DNA of 20,978 nucleotides from an uncultured Candidatus Altimarinota bacterium (GTDB lineage Bacteria > Patescibacteriota > Gracilibacteria > BD1-5 > UBA2023): contig CALHQS010000043.1 of NCBI GenBank assembly GCA_938036655.1, forward strand, positions 1 to 20,978, read 5' to 3'. A program made the position numbers and the translations under genes. Of the stretch, positions 17,646-20,978 are shown piece after piece. The notes under the pieces were generated by a model. It saw nothing but the letters and a program-made list of their open reading frames with translations. It did not search any database and was not told the origin of the DNA. The stretch's first letter is position 1, and each line of letters begins with the position of its first letter.

Positions 17646-17909
17646 TTATTTTCGAAGACCAAGTTTCTGAATAAGTGCTACATAGCGTGCCTCATCTTTT
17701 GATTTCAAATAATCAAGAAGTTTACGACGTTTTGCAACCATCATTACAAGTCCACGACGAGAGTGATTATCTTGTTTGTGTTCACTAAAGTGTGATTGAA
17801 GATTTTCAATACGAGAAGTAAGAATAGCAACCTGAACTTCTGGAGAACCAGTATCTCCTTTGTGTGTTGCAAACTCTTCCATGAGAGCTTTTTTTGCTTT
17901 GTGATCCAT
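17646..17909 (-). CDS. rpsO: 30S ribosomal protein S15
   Basis: S15 binds 16S rRNA in the central domain early in 30S assembly. At 87 residues it has normal length and clear family signatures: THKGDTGSPEVQVAILTSRI (about residues 15-34), SEHKQDNHSRRGL (about 42-54) and VAKRRKLLDYLKSKD. No TGA codon is used. The leader from the likely promoter is about 58 nt, longer than most in this window. In other bacteria S15 represses its own mRNA through such leaders, but I could not identify a specific fold here. Usually rpsO is next to pnp; here the neighbours are a rhomboid gene and hrcA. Confidence 0.97.
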   Translation of the reverse strand: MDHKAKKALMEEFATHKGDTGSPEVQVAILTSRIENLQSHFSEHKQDNHSRRGLVMMVAKRRKLLDYLKSKDEARYVALIQKLGLRK

Positions 17910-17973
17910 AGGACAAAAAGTATTTTAAGAAAATAAACGGCTAACCAGAAAATACACCAGTAAAACCTCTGAC

Positions 17974-18001
17974 ACTATATGAAATTTTTTGCAAAAAGCA
18001 A
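17974..18001 (-). promoter_or_regulatory. rpsO promoter
   Basis: Minus strand TTGCTT (18001-17996), 16-nt spacer, TATAGT (17979-17974). It starts 14 bp after the hrcA stop, and read-through from hrcA is also possible because no strong terminator separates them. Confidence 0.55.
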
Positions 18002-18015
18002 ATTTTTTTCAAATT

Positions 18016-18714
18016 TTAAAGAACTTGACGAAGTGCCGCAATATTAAAGGAATAATCCATCTTGATAGAACCAATAATTCCAAGATATCATTCATATCCA
18101 TTGAGCATAAATTTTTTAGCAATAATCGTTGAATTTTTGAGGTCGCCACCAATATGTTCTTCACCGATAAAAACGGAAACTTTTGGAGAAATTTGCAAAT
18201 GTTTGAGCGTATCAATGAAAATTTTTTTATTTTCCAAAAATCGCACAATGTGATACACATCACTCCCCTGTCCTTCGCTCATATTTTCGAGCAAATGTGT
18301 AATTCCCAAATATAAAAGCACACCTTCTGATGGAATACACGCAAAAGTTACCTCGTGTGTTCGATGCGTTAGGCGCTCAATTAGGCTATACAAAATATCA
18401 TCAATAAGACCATCTCGCACAAAATTTGGAATATTTCGCTCATCATCCAAAAGAACTGTTGGCAATTCGTCCATCAAATAATCCACAAAAACGCGAATTC
18501 CACGATCCGTTGGCAATCGTCCAGCACTATTGTATGGCTGAAAAATAAGCCCCATTTTTTCCAGAGCTGCCATATCGTTACGAATCGTAGCACTCGAAAC
18601 TCCGAGATTATATTGATCGAGAAGCGATTTTGAGCCTAAAACATCGCCCGTCTCAAGATACCGCTCAACAATATACTTTAAAACTTGAATTTTTCTGTTA
18701 TCAACTTTTTTCAT
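18016..18714 (-). CDS. hrcA: Heat-inducible transcription repressor HrcA, short form
   Basis: HrcA binds CIRCE and represses chaperone operons until GroEL becomes limiting. The N-terminal winged helix is clear: KIQVLKYIVERYLETGDVLG, then SSATIRNDMAALEKMGLI and SAGRLPTDRGIRVFVDYL (about residues 8-80). The C-terminus has VSVFIGEEHIGGDLKNSTII and GIIGSIKMDY, the family end. TGA at 18088-18090 (codon 209) is read as glycine; without this the conserved end would be lost. At 232 residues it is about 100 shorter than the usual 340, with the missing part in the central dimerisation/GAF-like region. It is third in an operon after nfeD (9 bp away). A CIRCE site lies in this window before groES. Confidence 0.93.
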
Positions 18715-18723
18715 TGGAAAATT

Positions 18724-19146
18724 TTAATTTTGTGCCATTTCAACGATAAAAATCGACCCACGACGATCTACAATTTCGACCAAATCTTTGTCTTCCAAAT
18801 CATCATCACATACCACCAAATATTCCACGCCGTCAAGTTTTATTTTAAAATCCTCATCCACTTGGCGAACGCGACGACGCTCACCAATATACATATCAAG
18901 TCCCTGTGGTTTTTCCTCTGAAGATTCTGGCGATGAAGCAAAAAATTTTGGAAAAAAATAACATGTTACGAGCGCAGTGCCAGCAAAAATCGCACCCTGA
19001 ATAATATCAACATTCGAGGAGTTCATAATTGCCGCATAAATCGCTACGATAAAAGCCGCAATCGCCAAAGAGAAACCATAAAATGTTGCCGTGATAAGTT
19101 CTACAATAAGGAAAACAATTCCGAATCCAATCCAAAAAAGTACCAT
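18724..19146 (-). CDS. NfeD-family membrane protein
   Basis: NfeD proteins pair with SPFH proteins, and the two are thought to organise membrane microdomains. This 140-residue protein has three hydrophobic segments in the first 70 residues (VLFWIGFGIVFLIVELI, SLAIAAFIVAIYAAIM, IIQGAIFAGTALVTCYFF), then a soluble OB-fold-like domain (about 85-138) with IGERRRVRQ, KIKLDGVEYLV and DLVEIVDRRGSIFIVE. It is the short type without the N-terminal ClpP-like protease. The SPFH gene ends 18 nt upstream and hrcA begins 9 nt downstream, so it is the middle gene of a three-gene operon. No TGA occurs. Confidence 0.88.
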   Translation of the reverse strand: MVLFWIGFGIVFLIVELITATFYGFSLAIAAFIVAIYAAIMNSSNVDIIQGAIFAGTALVTCYFFPKFFASSPESSEEKPQGLDMYIGERRRVRQVDEDFKIKLDGVEYLVVCDDDLEDKDLVEIVDRRGSIFIVEMAQN

Positions 19147-19164
19147 AATAGATTTTTTAAAAAA

Positions 19165-20037
19165 TTATTTTGCGTTGCCAAAAATTTTGGAAACTCCTGC
19201 CAAAATATCGCTGTCCAAAATGTATTTTGTATTCTGACCAAGCGCCCCCTCAATAACTTTCAATTGCTCTTTTGTTACTGCTGCTCCATTGAAAAACTGA
19301 ACCGCGGCCGTCGCCTCAAGTTCTAGGGCTTTTGCTTTGGCTTCAGCAAGAGCAATTTCTGCACTGGCATCACCTTCAGCCTGCAAAATTGCGGCCTGCT
19401 TTTTTCCTTCCGCCTGCAAAATTGCTGACTGTTTGTCACCTTCAGAACGAGTGATTTGAGACTGGCGATACCCTTCTGCTTCAAGAATTTGGGCTCGTTT
19501 TTCGCGTTCAGCCTTCATCTGCTTACTCATCGCATCCTGAATATCATCTGGCGGATCAAGGCGTTTAATTTCTACACGAAGTACCTTCACTCCCCATTTT
19601 CCCGTTTCTTTGTCCAATGAAGTCAAAAGTCGTGCATTAATCGTATCACGATTGGAAAGTGTTTCATCGAGGCTCATTGTTCCAAGTACACTACGAAGGC
19701 TTGTTTGTGCAAGAGAAACAACCGCCATAAAAACATTATTGACATCATACGTTGCCTGAAATGGATCCGTAATTTGCACATAAATAATCCCATCCACTGC
19801 CATCGAAACATTATCCATCGTAATAATTTGCTGTTCTGGGACATTTACCACTTGTTCACGAATATCAACGCGACGAAGCGTCTGCACTCCTGGAATCAAA
19901 AAAGTGAGCCCAGAATTTACTGTTTTTGTATATTTTCCGAGAGTTTCAATCAAACCAACCTGTCACTGCTGCACCTGTTTTACGGATACAAACACCAAAA
20001 TCAGCGCCAAAATGACGAGAAAAATGAAAATTTCCAT
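19165..20037 (-). CDS. SPFH/band-7 membrane protein (stomatin/QmcA-like)
   Basis: A 290-residue member of the stomatin-prohibitin-flotillin-HflK/C group. An N-terminal membrane anchor IFIFLVILALILVFVSV (about residues 3-19) is followed by the family start GQVGLIETLGKYTKTVNSGL (codons 25-44), PGVQTLRRVDIREQVVNVP, and the SPFH domain through RVEIKRLDPPDDIQ. A long alanine/glutamate-rich coiled coil follows (about 165-235), with repeats of the type ILQAEG. The glycine at codon 25 is TGA (19963-19965); in the standard code the gene would lose its membrane anchor. The start at 20035-20037 is the first ATG and gives the expected anchor. It likely forms oligomers in the inner membrane with the adjacent NfeD. 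Confidence 0.92.
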
Positions 20038-20043
20038 AAAAAA

Positions 20044-20071
20044 TTTGATTAAAAAATAAAAACACTATAAT
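20044..20071 (+). promoter_or_regulatory. Promoter of the YvcK/GlmR-like gene
   Basis: Perfect TATAAT (20066-20071), 28 nt before the ATG. The -35 is TTTGAT (20044-20049, 16-nt spacer) or TTGATT (20045-20050, 15-nt spacer), neither close to consensus. Confidence 0.55.
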
Positions 20072-20097
20072 TATATGCACAATTTTTTAAAAAGCAA
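20070..20097 (-). promoter_or_regulatory. Promoter of the SPFH-nfeD-hrcA operon
   Basis: Minus strand TTGCTT (20097-20092), 16-nt spacer, perfect TATAAT (20075-20070), 32 nt before the ATG. The -10 overlaps the divergent -10 by two bases. Confidence 0.65.
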
Positions 20098-20099
20098 TT

Positions 20100-20978
20100 A
20101 TGAAAAAAAATATTGTCGCCATTGGTGGCGGCGCTGGAACTTTCAATGTATTGTATGGACTGAAAAAAAATCACAATTGTAATTTGTCAGCCATCATTTC
20201 TGTTGCGGATAACGGCGGAACAACGGGATCAATTCGTGATAAATATGGAATTTTGCCACCAGGAGATTTGCGACGCGCGATTGCAGCACTTGCCAAAGAT
20301 ACTGAAATGGTGCGAAAACTTTTTGAGTACAGCTTCAAAGAAGAGGGAGTTATTGGGTCAAATAAAATCGGAAATATTTTGCTCACAGCGCTTGTTGATA
20401 TTGAGGGTGATTATGAAAAATGACTCGATGAAATGTGCAAAATGTTTGATGTGACGGGGCGCGTAATTCCTGTAACACTGGAAGATGTGCATTTGGCAGT
20501 GCGCTTTGAGGATGGAACCGTGATTGAAGGTGAAAAAAATATCGATGTTTCTGATAAAAATCCGGGCGAACGAACGCACAATATTGATCAAAATATCGAG
20601 GATGCGTGGCTTATTGGCGCAGAAGGAAATCTTAATCCTCGGGCTCGTGAAGCTATTATGAATGCGGATTATATTATTATTGGACCTGGCGATTTGTATA
20701 CGAGCGTTATTCCAAATTTACTCTCCAAGGGGATGCGCGAAGCGCTTGATGCGACGCCAGCAAAGCTGATTTATGTTTGTAACGCGATGACAAAGCGCGG
20801 TGAAACGACAAATATGGAAGTCAAGGATTTTATTGAGGCGATTGAAAAATTTATTGGACCAGCGGAATTGGATTATGTTATTGTGAATAATGGAATTATC
20901 GACGATGAAATCGTGGCAAAATACAAAATTGAAGAAAATAAAAAGCCGGTGAAAATTAAAAATATTCTCGACTTTGCT
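20100..20978 (+). CDS. YvcK/GlmR-like UDP-sugar-binding protein (CofD-like fold; 3' end outside window)
   Basis: The first 293 codons are present and the gene runs off the window. It opens with IVAIGGGAGTFNVLYGLK and continues with VADNGGTTGSIRDKYGILPP and GDLRRAIAAL, the signature of the CofD-like/UPF0052 family. Later come IIIGPGDLYTSVIPNLLSKG, IYVCNAMTKRGET and FIGPAELDYVIVNNG. In Bacillus the homologue (YvcK/GlmR) binds UDP-GlcNAc and steers carbon toward peptidoglycan precursors; the same role is likely here, fitting the murA and murD genes nearby. TGA at 20421-20423 (codon 108, DYEKGLDEM) is read as glycine. It is divergent from the SPFH operon, with overlapping promoters. Confidence 0.9.

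Noticed and set aside
17985..18002. Hairpin TTTGC-AAAAA-GCAAA as hrcA terminator
   Set aside because: Only 5 bp, and on the minus strand it is not followed by a T-run; it also overlaps the rpsO -35.
1..20978. tRNA, rRNA, CRISPR, insertion sequence or phage genes
   Set aside because: No cloverleaf, array of spaced repeats, transposase or phage motif was seen, and intergenic gaps are all under about 140 bases.

Overview
The window comes from a bacterium that reads UGA as glycine (NCBI code 25), as known for Candidate Division SR1/Absconditabacteria and Gracilibacteria in the CPR/Patescibacteria. The evidence is internal. Read with the standard code, 12 of the 20 genes are broken by TGA. Read as glycine, 23 in-frame TGA codons fall in proper protein contexts, several at invariant glycines: the Walker A loop of a UvrD-type helicase, its HKSKGLE motif, the Nudix box and the GNAT RxxGxG loop. 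All 18 genes whose ends are visible stop with TAA. The DNA is AT-rich, genes are tightly packed, and no start codon has a clear Shine-Dalgarno sequence. I cannot tell SR1 from Gracilibacteria with this window alone.

Layout, left to right: murD (-, 3' end cut off); a diverged RelA/SpoT-like protein (+); secD (-); an HD phosphohydrolase (+); CIRCE-groES-groEL (+); a Nudix hydrolase (-); a cyclic-nucleotide-binding protein overlapping a GNAT acetyltransferase (-); a ClpC-type ATPase (-); an OmpR-type response regulator, murA and a 64-aa small protein (+); a 1115-aa helicase-nuclease (+); a rhomboid protease (-); rpsO (-); an SPFH protein, NfeD and a short HrcA (-); and a YvcK/GlmR-like protein (+, 3' end cut off).

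The content is mostly housekeeping: peptidoglycan precursors (MurA, MurD, GlmR-like), protein quality control (GroESL, ClpC, HrcA, rhomboid, SPFH/NfeD), secretion (SecD), translation (S15) and DNA repair. HrcA is encoded with membrane-stress genes and has a matching CIRCE operator in front of groES in the same window.

Intergenic control elements are readable. Most promoters have a TTGCA-like or TTGAC-like -35, a TATAAT-like -10 and about 20-30 nt from the -10 to the ATG. Convergent genes share one hairpin terminator that also contains or touches their stop codons. Two divergent gene pairs have intertwined promoters, one sharing a palindromic -35 and one an overlapping palindromic -10. The CIRCE element is part of two mutually exclusive hairpins. 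No tRNA, rRNA, CRISPR array, insertion sequence or prophage was seen, and no stretch over 300 bases lacks a gene.
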